Shown here: in pieces, positions 46,555 through 59,802 of the stretch
Numbering within the stretch: the stretch's first letter is position 1
Layout: every line of letters starts with the position of its first letter
NCBI GenBank assembly: GCA_014773175.1
Contig: VXCM01000792.1
Coordinates: 124,001-188,000, forward strand
Length of the DNA: 64,000 nucleotides
Origin: Lucifuga dentata
Lineage: Eukaryota > Chordata > Actinopteri > Ophidiiformes > Bythitidae
Direction of reading: 5' to 3'
Notes under the pieces: generated by a model
The model's database searches: none
Seen by the model: only the letters and a program-made list of their open reading frames with translations
What the model was told of the DNA's origin: nothing
Position numbers and translations under genes: made by a program

Positions 46555-47330
46555 GCTATGTCAGTGACTATCGGAGTCCATCTCCCTATGACGACGTGGT
46601 AGGTAGTGACTCATCTATCATCTCCAAAGTACCCTCCCCAGGCCACTCATCAATCATCTATGGCCACCTCAACAACACCTACACAGGTATCAATGGTGAT
46701 ATCCACGGTGATTCGGACCAGCCAGACAGCCCGCGGTCTGAGGTCTCGTCATCGGCTGGTGGATACATCAATGGGGATGCAGCCGTAAGTGAGGGATACA
46801 CAGTGGATGCATTTTTGATCATGGATGGACGATCGCGAAGGAAAACGATGGGAAACCCAAGGGGATCCACCCAGAGGCACACCTGCAGCGAATGCGGCAA
46901 AACCTACGCCACTTCCTCCAATCTAAGCAGGCACAAGCAGACACACAGGAGCATAGACAGCAAGATGGCCAAGAAGTGCCCTACATGTGGTAAAGTCTAT
47001 GTATCCATGCCCGCGATGGCCATGCACCTGCTGACCCATGACCTCAAGCACAAATGTGACGTGTGTGGCAAAGCGTTTAGCCGGCCGTGGCTTTTGCAGG
47101 GCCACATGCGCTCGCACACAGGTGAGAAACCATTTGGGTGCGCACACTGTGGGAAAGCGTTCGCTGACCGGTCAAACCTGCGAGCTCACATGCAGACGCA
47201 CTCGGCCTTCAAGCACTACAAGTGCAAACGCTGTAACAAGACGTTTGCACTCAAGAGTTATCTGAACAAGCACTATGAGTCAGCATGCTTCAAGGGGGCT
47301 TTCTCCCCTCTGAGCTCACTAGGGGAATGA
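46555..47330 (+). CDS. scrt1: scrt1 exon 2: Scratch region and five zinc fingers
   Basis: Completes a 299-residue Scratch 1 transcriptional repressor, a nuclear DNA-binding protein of post-mitotic neurons in other vertebrates that recognises E-box-type sites (CAACAGGTG in studied homologues). The join gives [13 protein letters not shown]. Residues 105-137 hold the Scratch-conserved stretch [18 protein letters not shown] and DGRSRRK. Fingers have Cys/His ligands at 152/155/168/172, 183/186/199/203, 209/212/225/229, 237/240/253/257, and 265/268/281 with Cys286 as the last ligand (C2HC). Fingers 3-4 are joined by [24 protein letters not shown] and HYESACFKG are SCRT1-type. The acidic Ser-rich middle is shorter than in human SCRT1 (348 residues). 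The fish a or b paralogue is not decided. Confidence 0.97.
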
Positions 47331-47970
47331 TGGATTTAGACAGAATGTTTTCCCTACATCCTCCCTGCTTTCTCCAACAAGAAGAGCATCATGTCTGACT
47401 GCTGTAAGGGAGGACAGTTTTCCAATGAGGATCCTGAGGCATACGACACGATAAATTGATTGACGACATGTCCGTCTTTAACAATACCCTTTTGCTCCCT
47501 CTCTTGACTCCTCCTTCTTTCTCCAGGAAGTGGAGTAAAAGCTCAATTCAATACTTGATTGGTCTGCTTCACTAAGATTTGTCCCAATTTTAGGGTGTTT
47601 GAGTATCTGTGAAGATAAGTAAAGCACAGCACATCTAGTTCTTAATGCTTGAAGCTGGATCTATTTATGTCCGTACCTGTCCATATCATTCTTTTTTTAG
47701 CCTACAACTAAATGACACAAAAGCACAATTCCTCTCCTATCTCGCTGTCGTTCTGTGACAGGTATATCACAGGACAGCATGTGGGATTTAATGCATGACT
47801 CCAATCCTTCCTTTTCTTGTAAAGCAATTCAATGAACCTTTGGCTTATTTTAACCAAACACCAGGATTTTAATGATACATCAGGTGGGGCTGCTTTTAAT
47901 GAAACTGACCTTAAACTTAGTGGGAAGGATGCAGACAGGGAGGAGCTAAAGTATCAAAACAATAAAAGCA
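47331..47970 (+). terminator. scrt1 3' UTR with a possible polyadenylation signal
   Basis: Unique sequence after the stop codon with AATAAA at 47961-47966. Later AATAAA strings at about 48916 and at 50413-50418 could be used instead, so the 3' end may be up to 3 kb long. Confidence 0.4.
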
Positions 47971-48618
47971 CATTTGTTCTCTGCAAGAAAACAAAATATG
48001 TTTCTTTTAGCTACTGCATACTGTGTCCACTGTGGATAGACACATTTACCCAACAGTGGTCAAAATCTAAAGTACAAATCTTGACATATTATTGAGGTAG
48101 TACAGGTGCAGTATGATACACTGTTGTTATGGACAAACAAAATATCAATGTGTTTTGTTTTTTTTTTTTTGAAAGCTGATTCTCATATGGACATTTCCTT
48201 TCTTTTAAAGATTATTTATGGTGTTTTGCTGTAACTGACAGCAAACAGTGGAGAGTGAGAAGGTAATCCGAGCGACAAAAGTTGAAAATGTATTATCTGA
48301 CATCCTGAACTTGGCTCAGACCAGGCTGGAATCACATGATCTGCACCCCCACCCCCCCGAGCCACCACCATATTCCTTAACAAACAGAATTTCCTCTAAA
48401 CAAATCATAATATAGCTTATTAGCTTATGATTCTTTTACTCTCACAACTTTCAGAGGAAAATCCAGACATTAAGAATGTCTAAATTTTCTTCAAAAGGTC
48501 AAACCTTTTTCAAGCATTGAACAATAGTATTCTTACTGCTGGTGGCCCACATGTATTCAGCATTGAGGTTTAATCTGTCTATTTATTGCCTAATTTATTG
48601 GAGTTTTTTTTTTTTTTN

Positions 48619-48654
<36 letters not shown>

Positions 48655-50243
48655 TCTGCCACTTTAATTATAAAAACTACTGCATGCAAAAAATAATAAT
48701 AGCCTAATAATGGAATCTATGCCAATTTTATGAATCTTTGGATCATTTTGCCAAACTTCTTAGATATAAGCAAATTAAGCAAAATTCTGTCTTGGGCAAT
48801 ATTTCATTCATAACCAATAGAGCAATAATGCATGATATTTTTGAAGAAACTTGAGTCATAACTGCTTGTAACATCTTGAATTTATCAAGTATCACTATTC
48901 TATGTAGTTAACAGAAATAAATTGAATTTCAGGGAATTAGCAAACCAATTTAGTGTTAATATGGAGGGTTGGGTTGGAGCCCTGTATTTACAAGAATTGT
49001 GACATTGCTTTAATGAAGTTCATTAAGGCTTTTTACTTTTTTAATAGCCATAGAAACTCTTAATTACAGAGACAGAGAGTCAGTTTTCGAAGTTTTAGTT
49101 CTCTTTACAGACCTCTGCTGATTTAGTCCATAATATTGCCCAAAACATTGCCTCCTTGTAACTTTATCTTGGCCATCATTAACTTAATGAGTTATTCCTG
49201 TATGTATTAGGCGATGATGGGGCTTCCAGAGATTTTGAACACATGCCACAACTCCTTTAGATGGAGGGCTCTGGGTTGGGTTTAGGGACGGGTCTTTTTG
49301 TACATGGTTTATGCACTGCCTGCCTCATGTTATTATTCTAAAATATCGTAGAACGTAGAGGGTACTGCTGTAGGCCTCTGGTGCTGAAACATGGATGAAG
49401 ACACAAACCCATGAACCCTGAGGTTCTTGATTGGTGATGAAGAGGAAATTGTCTCCTATGAGTTAGTTAAAATTAGCAAGTGATCTCTTTTCTGCCTGTA
49501 TGCTGACTAAAGAATCAGATTTGATACTTCAGCTTAGACTACACATTAACTCAATACCTGCATATCACAGCCTCGGAGAGAACAATAGTCAATCTAAAGT
49601 GAGCACACAATTCCAGGTTCTTTTTCTCTTGTTCTGGCTGTCTTGAGGTCATTGTGGTGATCCCAGCGCAATCATAAAGATTGTTTTGAGAGAAGATACT
49701 CAAGTCAATATTTCAGCACCAGAGTGCATCGATGAACACTTAGATTCTACTATGATCTACTGTAGCCTATTATAGCCACAAGCTAGTTTACTTATTCTTA
49801 TATAAAAGCACTTCCTCTTATGAATTATATATTTCAACTTTTTTTTTTTTAAAGATCGTAGCACAGTGAAAGAGTTTAGATTCAGGTAGAAAATGCCTTG
49901 TATGTAGAAATAATCTCTTTTTCTCTTTTTTCTACTATGATGAATCAAGAAATAAACACACTGAAATAACATAGGTTGTGTTGTTCTTGAATGCACACAT
50001 AAAAATATGCTTGAAAATGACATATGGTATTAAGAATCTTGGAAAAATTAACATTCTTCATGCTTTTTGTGTCATATTTTTGTGTGAGCATCTCCGCCAC
50101 GCCTTTTTTTTTTTTTTTTTTTTTTTTTAAGAGTGAATGAAAACTCAGCTATTTTGTGGCCAGAGGCCTTGTAAATAAGCACTGATGTGACTTTGGCATC
50201 TGATTATTTCTACAAAACTGTAAAGACTGAGAGTGCTGATGGT

Positions 50244-50246
50244 GAA

Positions 50247-50290
<44 letters not shown>

Positions 50291-50291
50291 C
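50244..50291. repeat. (GAT)n trinucleotide microsatellite
   Basis: About fourteen tandem GAT units after GATGGTGAA; non-coding. Confidence 0.95.
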
Positions 50292-53112
50292 TTCCTCTGG
50301 AGCTTCCTGCTTTGTATTGAGGTCTTCCTCTGTGGTTTTTTTGGAACTACAGTGGCAGTTTGAAACAATGTAAAGCACAAAGACAACACTAAGCATTTTG
50401 TTTCACTTCCTAAATAAACACTAGTTTAAAGAAGGGATGTGTGGAGAGATTCTTTTTCCATTTTTCACCTCAGAAGAAACACTGAGATTTAGATTATCAA
50501 TTATTTCTGTCTGTAAAAACATGAACTTGCTTTCTATTGTTAATTAGTGTCTATAACAAGTATTTTTTTAAGCAATCACACCAGCAACTTACCAGGGAAC
50601 TAGCTGGATCTTTTTCTCTTTTTCTTTTATATTTATAGGCAAATTTATAAGTACTCTTTTTATGAAAATATAGCTTTTGCATGTATGTGTTAGTAGCTGT
50701 TATGCAAAAGAGCCATCATGTCCTTGAGAATGATCTTTACTGTGACTACACATGAAGGAGATGTGGTGAGCTGGAGACAAATATACTATTATGAAAGGCC
50801 AGGAAATGCAGCAAACTCTAATAATTAACACATAATTAGCATGCTAATAATCATGATGTTGGCAAAAAGGATGGACACACTGAATACTTAAGTTAACAAG
50901 ACTGTAATAACAAAATAATGTGAAAAATTCTGTTTTTTTGGGGTTTTTTTTTTTTTTTTTGTCCTAATGAATCAGTAAATGGCTAATTAGTGTTTTGTAA
51001 AACATTCATTAAAATTATTTGTGCCTCCAGCGTAAAAACTGCAGTTGATTATTATTTACATTGCTCTCTCCCTGTGAGTGTCTTGTGCCCTGTGGCAACT
51101 GTGCAGAGGTCAAAATCTCCAAGTGGCTTGCGTACTTGCACATGCATGCCCCAGTGTGTGTGTGCATCTGTGTGTGTGTGTCTGTGAGTGTGATTTTAAT
51201 TGCTTGTGTTGGGGCTTCATACGTGAACAGGAACGCTGATGCCAGGGCAATGTCTTTCACCTTGAGAGCACTGTGACACTCTGTATGTTATATTAAACTA
51301 AATACAAATAAAGTAAATAAAGTATATATAAAATTCCTTTGTTTCAATGAATAAAAGTATTTGGCATGAAGAAATTGGATCAATCAGCAAAATGGGTAAA
51401 AAAAAATTTATGTTTAATACAAATATATAAAAATGGTGACAGTGAAAACTTGTAAAAGTGATAAAGTTTAACAGCATGCTGTATGTTAGACTTATTAAAA
51501 TGATCACTCCTGTTACAGATTAAATCAGGAGACAAGGCTTTTATGTTTTTTTACGGCTTTTTAAATTCCTCACTTATACCAGGAGAGGCTATTTTCTGTG
51601 CAGCAAATAGAAAAACCCTGTTGTAGCTAGTAGGCACAAACTAACACATATGACATATTGATAGCCATATGTGGGTTAGGAAATGGTGCAAGTTTCTGCA
51701 AAAACCATTAATGAAGTGATTACAGTTTTCTTCAAGATTACTTAAACATGTGCATGTTTCTGTGAGGTCTAAATGAGGTTTAATCAATTAAGCTACAAAA
51801 AGAAAATCAAAAAGAGAAAAAAAAAAAGTAACGCATCATCAGAGACTGCAGACATTCTGAGATACAGTTTGTCTTGATTCAGTGTAATTTCTTAAAACTG
51901 AACAGTGTAAAATTCATTTAAATTTTTAGTATGGTTTACCCTTAAGGCTCTCTCACTGGCTCACTACTGGATTCCAGTGATTCTCATTAGAGGGTTCTCC
52001 ATAACATAGATTAATATTGGCCACAGAGAATATCCCATTCACTGTGATTGGCTACCACTTGCCAGCACTTTACATCTAAAGACAAATGACCTTCTATTAT
52101 AGACTGATTGATTTTCTCCTGTTGCTACTAAAGATATTGATTTTCTTATATTGCCTTTGGCCCACTAATGATACTAATTCTAACATTCACTGGACCTGGA
52201 AAAAGGCTTCCTGTGAGTGTGTGTGTGTGTGTTGTGAAATCTATAGTAGCATTACATTATTTTTTTAATACTTTCTACATTACATTACTTCAGTAAAAAT
52301 TGATCCGCTGCTCAGGACAGAATGATAAAATAGACTGAAGAAGTGAATCATTTTGAACAGGAAGTTAATCGTGTAGCAACAGCATAGTTTATCATGTTTT
52401 TATCATATGTTACCATATATTTGTGTTTTCTGAAGTATGTAGCATTGTGGTTCTTTTGTGGTTACAGAATAAGACCAAAAAGACAAACTGATTATTATTA
52501 TTATTATTATTATTGATTATTGCCTCCATCGCAAGCCCATAATTGTCACATCCATAATAATCATTTCATTGGCTTGACAGTCCTCTCCTACATTCAGACA
52601 TTAACCAGAATGTGTCACACTCCTGACTGGATGAATGCATCGCTTGCTAGGCTGTCACTGGTCATTGTTTCAGATCTTGAAACTGAAAAAAAAAAACAAA
52701 ACAAAAAAACAAAACAAAAAAAAACACACACACACGGTGCTGTCAAATAATTACTCACAAGATTTGAGTCACATTGTCAGATTTGATCTTCTGGAGGTTT
52801 TTCCAGACATGAATCTCAGAGTGAAAACTGAAAAAATGCAGTCTATTGTCATATATCCCTGAATAAGATTTAATGTTACAGCAGGAGCACATTTTAAACG
52901 CAACATGACAAAAGTTATACTAAAACCTCCTAAAATAATACACTGCATTTGACCCCTATTAACAATGTCTACATGTGACACAATAACTCAAATACCTTTA
53001 GAAATTCGTGAAAACTAACAAAATAATAGATGCTCTATGTCCATAATCCTTGTACTAGGTCATAATTACATCCATATCTGCATTGATATGGATGGATGTC
53101 ATAATGTTGTGG

Positions 53113-53117
53113 CAGGC

Positions 53118-53161
<44 letters not shown>
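53113..53161. repeat. (CAGA)n tetranucleotide microsatellite
   Basis: About twelve tandem CAGA units preceded by GGCAGG. There are no spacers, so it is not CRISPR-like. Confidence 0.95.
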
Positions 53162-54468
53162 CATCAGAAGCTGAGAGAAAAAAATGAGGAAAAAAAAAGC
53201 CACACATAAAGAATATTTTATTTATTGCCCAAAGGCATTTAAATATGTTAATCCCTGTTTCTCATGATGCATGACCTTCTAGTCTTAAGCAGGCGATGGT
53301 TTAAATAGTTCATATACTGTCTCAATGCAGTTTTCACTGTAAATCATTTATGAAGCAAAATTTCTCTGAAACTCTGAGTCATACAGAGAGCCCCAACTAA
53401 CCAAACAGCCGCTCCTTATATCCTCTGATGTTACCAAGATCATATGTGTCCCAAACAAAAGCTAACTCAGAGGACATTTGTGTATAAAGACAAGATGATG
53501 CAAAAGTGAAATACTGGTATGACGGCATCACTAAAACAAATGCCTGATTTCACTTTTACGAATTATAAGAAGTATAAAGTCTGTGATCGCTGACTAAAAT
53601 CTAGCTTGAATTCCTGCAAAATCTCTTGAGGTTAAGAATTGAAAACTTCAGTTTCAGTTTCATTGTCATATCACATTCTGTGGTGTAAAGAAATGCAAAG
53701 ACAGCATGTTCCTTATGCATTTCTCAGGCTACAATGAAGGGACTGAACGGACACCTGGTAGCTTGTGGGAATAATGAAGAGAATACACCTTTAAAGCAAT
53801 TATTAAAAACTGTAACCAAAGGGCCAGATCACCAAAAATTACTCACTAGTCTGAGAAAAATCTGAAACCTCCTCAAATCTGGCACAAATTAAAAAAACAA
53901 AAAAAAAAAAAAAAANAAAAAAAAAAAAAAACAAAAAAAAAAACATTTTAGGGTTTTACTAAAAAAGTTATCCAGATAACTCAACCTGTTTCTGGTATAT
54001 TTATTTGTTGCAAGTTGACAAAGACACAAAATGCATATTTTTCATTATTAAGACAAACTCTGCAATTATGTGTGTGAATTTAGCTCAAATCTACATTGTC
54101 AGTTGCACAGAGGCATGCTTTAGCAGTTTTGCTCATTATAATGAGTAATCTTTAATAGAGATGTCCATTTATCAAGCTCTGGGGAAAGTCTTGTCAGACA
54201 AAAATTGAGATAATGGGACCTTGGAAATCCCCGAGAAAGCCAGACAAATGGCTGTGAGTTTTCACAGACAACTCCCTTCTACTGTAATTACGATGGCTTC
54301 AACTATGATGACAGCCGCCGTGTCTCTGTGCTTTATGTTTATGCTTGATATTCTGACGATTGAGCACATGGAGGTCTTGCTCGAAACATGAAATGAAGGC
54401 AGGAATGTCGGTGCAGCATTTTTGGAGAAAAGTCAGGGAATGTATTGAGTAACACATGCAACATTTTG

Positions 54469-54471
<3 letters not shown>

Positions 54472-54528
<57 letters not shown>

Positions 54529-54638
54529 ATGAGAAGAGAGGAGAGACAGAGAGGCACTGAAGAAATTCAACCTGAGCTCTAAATGGCTCCTTAACAAGAG
54601 GCTGAGATGGCAAAATGCAATTAAATACTCATATACAG

Positions 54639-54676
<38 letters not shown>
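54472..54676. repeat. (GA)n and (TA)n/(CA)n microsatellites
   Basis: GA tract 54472-54524 with one AA interruption, and a TA tract from about 54642 passing into CA by 54663-54676. Unique sequence lies between them. Confidence 0.9.
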
Positions 54677-56610
54677 TTTTTGTCATATACATGCCCAAAC
54701 ACATGCATTTAATTGCTATACATTGCATGAAATGCAGCAAACAAGCACTGTCCCATTTGTGTCTGGCACTCGCATTTGCATTCAGTAACACACACACACA
54801 CACATGCACAAGCACATGCACGCGCAAGCACGAACTCACTTTATTGTATCTATGTTCAAAAAGAGTTGATATGCATTGCACACACATGCACACATACCAC
54901 CCAACACACAGCTTCACACACATTGATAGGTCTTTTAAAGGGGTGTTTCACACCTCATCGCATTTCAATTAGTAGGTAACACACACATACACACACAAGC
55001 ACACAACTTGATAGTCTGTCCATTGGGTGAAGAAGATTCATTTGAATTCTCATCTCTTCTCTTTCCTCTTCCTCCTGTATGTGGCCTTTTTTTTTCACTC
55101 TCTCCCTCTATCTCTACTTATCTCACCTCCATATCCCTTTCACTTTGTTCCTCTCTCTCTCTCTCTCTCTCTCTGTCCATGTCAATGTGAGTGACAGTGG
55201 TTTGACCTCCTGGCTTGTCAGGGGAGGCTGTTGCACAGACAGGCTGAAGAGAGGAAGGAGTCATTCTGAGACTGAGTCTGCTGAGGTAGAGAAATTCTGC
55301 CAGAGACTTCTCCAATACTGCACACATAAGGCTCATTGTTTTCTGCTACTACTTTTTACTGGAAAATACCCAGATAAAAGATCGGCTTAAACAGATTTTC
55401 ACCCTGATCCTAAGTCCCCATGCACCCAACTTACTGATGCTAACAGAAACTGATGTCTTCCTGCAGCAAGGAAAAGCTTATGCAGAGCTGCTTCAGGTAG
55501 TGACTCCCTACACTTCCCAGCATGCTTTTTTTTTTAAGCCTGGTATATAGTTTCATTTAGCTATGGGTTAGACTGTATGTGTTTATCAATTCTTTAATCA
55601 ATAAGGTTAAAAAAGTGAGTTACTTAAAGGAATAAATCACAACCTGCCGCATTCTGGTCTATTTAGGAATCTGTCAGTGGAGAACCTGGCTCTCTAGCTA
55701 CTTCTGTTTCTGAACTTTGGTCTAAAATTACGGCTCAAGAAAGAATGCTTTTGAATAAGATTGACATGCGCCAAAACCTTATGTTTACCATTGGTAATGA
55801 TCATCTCCGTTGTAGAAGTAAGTCAGTCAGTATGTTTACTTGCACACTATACTCTAATTTTTGTCTGTCCTGTGATCAAGGCAAAACTGTGGAGTATGCA
55901 TGGATGGACTTAATAAGGTTCCGACATTCATGGAATATATGTGACTCATCACTTAATTTGGAAGCACAAGTGGAAGCATGTGAGGAAATGGGCAAATTGG
56001 TTATGCTGATTGTAAGGTATTAGAGTGTTTACATGCTGGAGTAAATTAGTTTATAGTTTGCATAATCTGTGTCTTTTGCTCAGAGTACACTAATGTCAAT
56101 TCATGATGATTTCAATCTGAAAAAAATCTATTTATTACCCTAACTGAATGTAAATTACTGAGTGATGGTCAAGTAAGCTACATTAGAGCTATTAAAATGG
56201 CCTTGCAGCTGTATTTTCTCTCTCACTATAATATTATGCCAGGGCTTCAAATAGAGAGGTTATCACGTGAATACATAACGCCTTTGTGAATTATCAAATA
56301 GATGCATATTTTATTTCCTGCAGTAGTGTTTTGATTTTCCTGCCAAAGTCTACCAAAGCTCTTTCTTCTCTCTCCTTTGCTTACTCAATCTTTCTATAAG
56401 CTTTCACTGGAAGATTTCAAAGTTCCTTGCATTTCCCACCTTCTTGTTAGTCTCTGAAGGTCTCACGGCAGAACAGAGGGTGAGCAGACTGTGTCCTCAG
56501 CCACACTGATGCCTTTGTTTAAATATGTTCTGAGGGGGATAGGGAGGGAAAACAGTTCCCTTTTGCTGCACGTCTCCAAGTGCTATCATAAGCTCAACGC
56601 TCTTTTCTTA

Positions 56611-57257
56611 CAGTGGGGTCCAAAAGTCTGAGACCACATCGAAAATCTGTGTTTTCCATGTAAATAATCAGAAAGTCTGACATCAAAGAAACTCATTGGA
56701 ACATTGTCAAATCATGCTGGGATAACTTGGGTCATCAGGTTTTGCACAAGCTTGTGGAGTCCATGCCAGCCGGAGTGATNTTTTTTTTTTTTTATTAAGG
56801 AAGAGCTGCCTAGAGAGAGAGAGAGAGAGAGAGAGAGATGTACCATCTAATTTTTGAGGGGGTCCCGACATACATCACAAACACACACAGCCTGTACATG
56901 TTTTTATGATGGTGGGGGATACCGGAACACCTGGAGGAAACCCACGCAAGCACGGGGAGAACATGCAAACTCCACACAGAAAGGCCCTGCCCCGGCCGGA
57001 ATCGAACCCAGGACCTTCTTGCTGTGAGGCAACAGTGCTAACCACTGAGCCACCATGCCTCCCCATAGTGCTGTCTTTAAAGCAGAAGGGGAGCATACAA
57101 ACACTTAGATATTCTGACATTCATCTACATTTTTTTCAAAGATTCAACTTTTCACTCAAATTATTAAGATATTATCATTTGGAATGAAATATTTTGTGTT
57201 AAATTCAAAAAGAATGCAAAGTAGAAGCATTTTCACAGTGGACTTTTGGACCCACTG
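56611..57257 (+). mobile_element. Tc1/mariner element relic
   Basis: The left terminus CAGTGGGGTCCAAAAGTC follows TA (56609-56610). The right terminus is the inverted near-copy GACTTTTGGACCCACTG ending at 57257. Between them, plus-strand bases of about 56698-56780 encode WNIVKSCWDNLGHQVLHKLV then ESMPAGV, the C-terminal end of a Tc1-like transposase. The rest of the transposase is missing. A single N and T-run (56780-56795) and a tRNA-SINE interrupt the remaining interior. The right TA is mutated to TG. Dead and internally rearranged. Confidence 0.8.
56887..57064 (-). mobile_element. tRNA-derived SINE with L2-type tail
   Basis: On the minus strand it starts GGGGAGGCATGGTGGCTCAG and continues TGGTTAGCAC (A-box region). 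GGTTCGATTCC, a B box, is at 57008-56998. Then comes CTTTCTGTGTGGAGTTTGCA and TTCTCCCCGTG, followed by GTGGGTTTCCTCCAGG, which matches the L2-like 3' end at 18605-18540. A pol III tRNA head joined to a LINE-derived tail is the standard SINE design: the tail lets the partner LINE's reverse transcriptase act in trans. It lies inside the Tc1 relic. It is not a functional tRNA gene. Confidence 0.8.
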
Positions 57258-57449
57258 TGCATGAGGTACGTGATGTCAGACACACAAAGATGAATTTGTG
57301 TTTCCAACGGTGTCCCATGACCAGAAGGTAAATGAGCAGGAAAGTAACGGCACGCTAAGACAGGTGTCAGACAGATGTCACATGACTGACACACAGGTAA
57401 GGGGAAACAGAGGTTAACCAAAGGTCAACAGGGACAGGAAGAGCTGCCT

Positions 57450-57480
<31 letters not shown>

Positions 57481-57538
57481 TTAAAATTTTCCAAAATTGA
57501 AAGTGGGTTTCTATTGCCTGTTCACCACCTCCGAAACA

Positions 57539-57540
<2 letters not shown>

Positions 57541-57590
<50 letters not shown>
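57541..57590. repeat. (AC)n microsatellite
   Basis: A 50-bp CA/AC tract ending at a single N (57591). Confidence 0.95.
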
Positions 57591-58713
57591 NTGCCCCTCA
57601 TCCACTTCATCTTACCCCCCCTTCACACGCTCACACACCCTCTCGCTTATCTTTAAACGACCATTCTCATCCTCCTTCCATTTTTTTCTCTTTTTTCATC
57701 CTCCAGATTCTTCCTTAAGAACTTCCCCACTTTTTCTTTTTTTTTTTTTCCCCCGNCCCCCGACACAACCAGTGTGACAGAGTGTGACAGCGTTTACACA
57801 CTCGTTGGTACACTCGAGGCTGGAAAATATTTGTTTGCTTCAGTAACTAAAGATAGACAACAGAAGGTGTTAAGATGCTTTTCTATCTGACCGTCAGATT
57901 CCTCAAAAATGTGTGTGTGAGTAAAGATTGTGTTTCTAGGTTTTTTTCAGGCGGGTGCATCAGGCGAAGCCCTTCACTTTCACTTCTCACACCCACACAG
58001 ATTTATTGTTTTTTTTCTCTGTGAGAGAAAAAACACTTATGGCTGATGATGTTTTTTCTGTAATCTCTCTCTTTCTCTAATGTGTCTTTTATTGCACCAG
58101 TACAGAACAAAGCCCTCAGGCGCTGCATACACACGCGCACACGCACACACACATACACACACACACACACACTCACAGGGCTTATACAATGACATCATAT
58201 GATACGTTAAGGTTAATATTAACTGATCACACAGTATATAAAATGCACAGACGAACATATACGCCCTCAAACGTATTTGCACACATGTATGTGTACACAC
58301 ACACGTACATACACAAGTCCACGCTGATGTTGTCATGGATTGTATCAGTGTAGCCTTATTTCTATGTCATTTATCACTTCACTGACAGTTGCTCACACAG
58401 AACAATAACTGGTTGTGTGTTTTTCTCTGGTTTTATGAGCTGTATTTTACTATTTGCCGTCGGCTACACAAACAGGCAGATGGACAAGGGAGGAAACAGA
58501 CAAGAAAGCAGTGGAGACGGAGAAACCAGACAATACAAATAAGTGGAGAGAAAAATGGCTCTGTGTGTGTGTGTGTGTGTTTGTGTGTGCGCCTTGTTGC
58601 CTGTGCTATTAAAGTTGTATTGCATAGGGCTTTTAGAACATCGACCATCAGCCAAGCAACTTTAGCTAATAATTTTTTTAAAACCTCTGTTCTTTGTGCA
58701 TGTTAGACCTCTT

Positions 58714-58718
<5 letters not shown>

Positions 58719-58762
<44 letters not shown>
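58719..58762. repeat. (GT)n microsatellite
   Basis: An uninterrupted GT tract; the Cys-Val frames across it are repeat translation. Confidence 0.95.
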
Positions 58763-58765
<3 letters not shown>

Positions 58766-59759
58766 TGTGGGCGGAGTAACAGTTGGGATTGTCAGCTTGG
58801 ATTTGCGGAAGACCCTGCAACCTGTGTTCACATCTTTCAGAGACACATTCATGCAAAGATACACACACTGAGGCCCACCAGTGCACACAGCAACAATAAA
58901 CTGGAGAAATGAACAAAATGGGGTTTGGGAGATGTTGACCTTTCTTGATAAAAGTGTGTTTCAAATTATTTGGTCTAGCTGTAAATGTTCCATGACAAAC
59001 ACAGTAGGCTACAAACCTAATAAACATGTTAAAGTGTGTATTTGTGTTGTCCCTCTCAGTCATTGACAGCATGCATTGCTCTCCCTTTGAGATGGTTTTT
59101 GTGATAAATTAATTGCTAGCCACAGATATCACAAGTCAGTCCTTCAAAAATAAATATATTACTACAGAGCAGCATTTGACTCAAGATGAATCTTGCTTAT
59201 GCCAAAAATGTTGCACATGTTGTATTTTTTTTTAGAAGTATGGAAGGTGACTGAAACCAAGACTTAAGGGTAGAGCAACTTTTGAGAGTGAACAGATTCA
59301 GAATTATAAGTGTAATGGCTGTTTTGAAGAAAAAAAGAGAAACTTTTCTCTAGCGTTCAATGAGCAGCAGGGTTTCCTTTCCATACGATGCATTTCTGCT
59401 TACTTTTACTCATTCTAACAGGGTTAGATTTCCATAGAGGCCCCAAAATCTGCACAAAAACATCATACAAAAATCATACAGTAAATCAAGAGGAAATATG
59501 TTCAAGTACCTCCTCTCATATAACAACACGAGCACAAATTACAGCATGCACAGTACATGTGTGTATTTAGTCTATATCCAATCCACAGACAAATCTACTC
59601 TTTGCCTCAAGGTGACTCTGTAAACAACGCTTTGTCTGTGAGATAAAAGAAAAACAAAAAGAGAAAGAAGAAAGCAAGGAAAAAGGAAAAGAGAGGCAGA
59701 TAGAGATTAAGGAAGACAGAGAGAGAGAGAGAGCAAAAGCAGTATATGATATATTAAAT

Positions 59760-59802
<43 letters not shown>

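Larger units (their letters stand above)
47971..56608. other. Non-coding region downstream of scrt1
   Basis: AT-rich, with T-run plus N (48604-48653), T-run (50105-50128), (GAT)n (50244-50291), T-run (50946-50960), (ATT)n (52495-52513), (CAGA)n (53113-53161), A-run with N (53899-53942), (GA)n (54472-54524), (TA)n/(CA)n (54642-54676) and (TC)n (55151-55174). Open frames, including one of 92 codons at 55745-56023, show no motif. No gene was called. Confidence 0.5.

Noticed and set aside
46606..47265. Alternative-frame and antisense ORFs over scrt1 exon 2
   Set aside because: Shadows of the zinc-finger frame, which alone carries the conserved ligands and linkers.
53113..53161. Short direct repeats resembling a CRISPR array
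   Set aside because: Continuous CAGA units without spacers, in a vertebrate genome; a simple microsatellite.
55745..56023. 92-codon frame
   Set aside because: No recognisable motif, no supporting splice or promoter signals, and base composition like the surrounding non-coding DNA.
56875..57120. Possible tRNA gene (A and B boxes)
   Set aside because: The region after the B box does not form a tRNA 3' half but runs into an L2-type tail, so it is a SINE.
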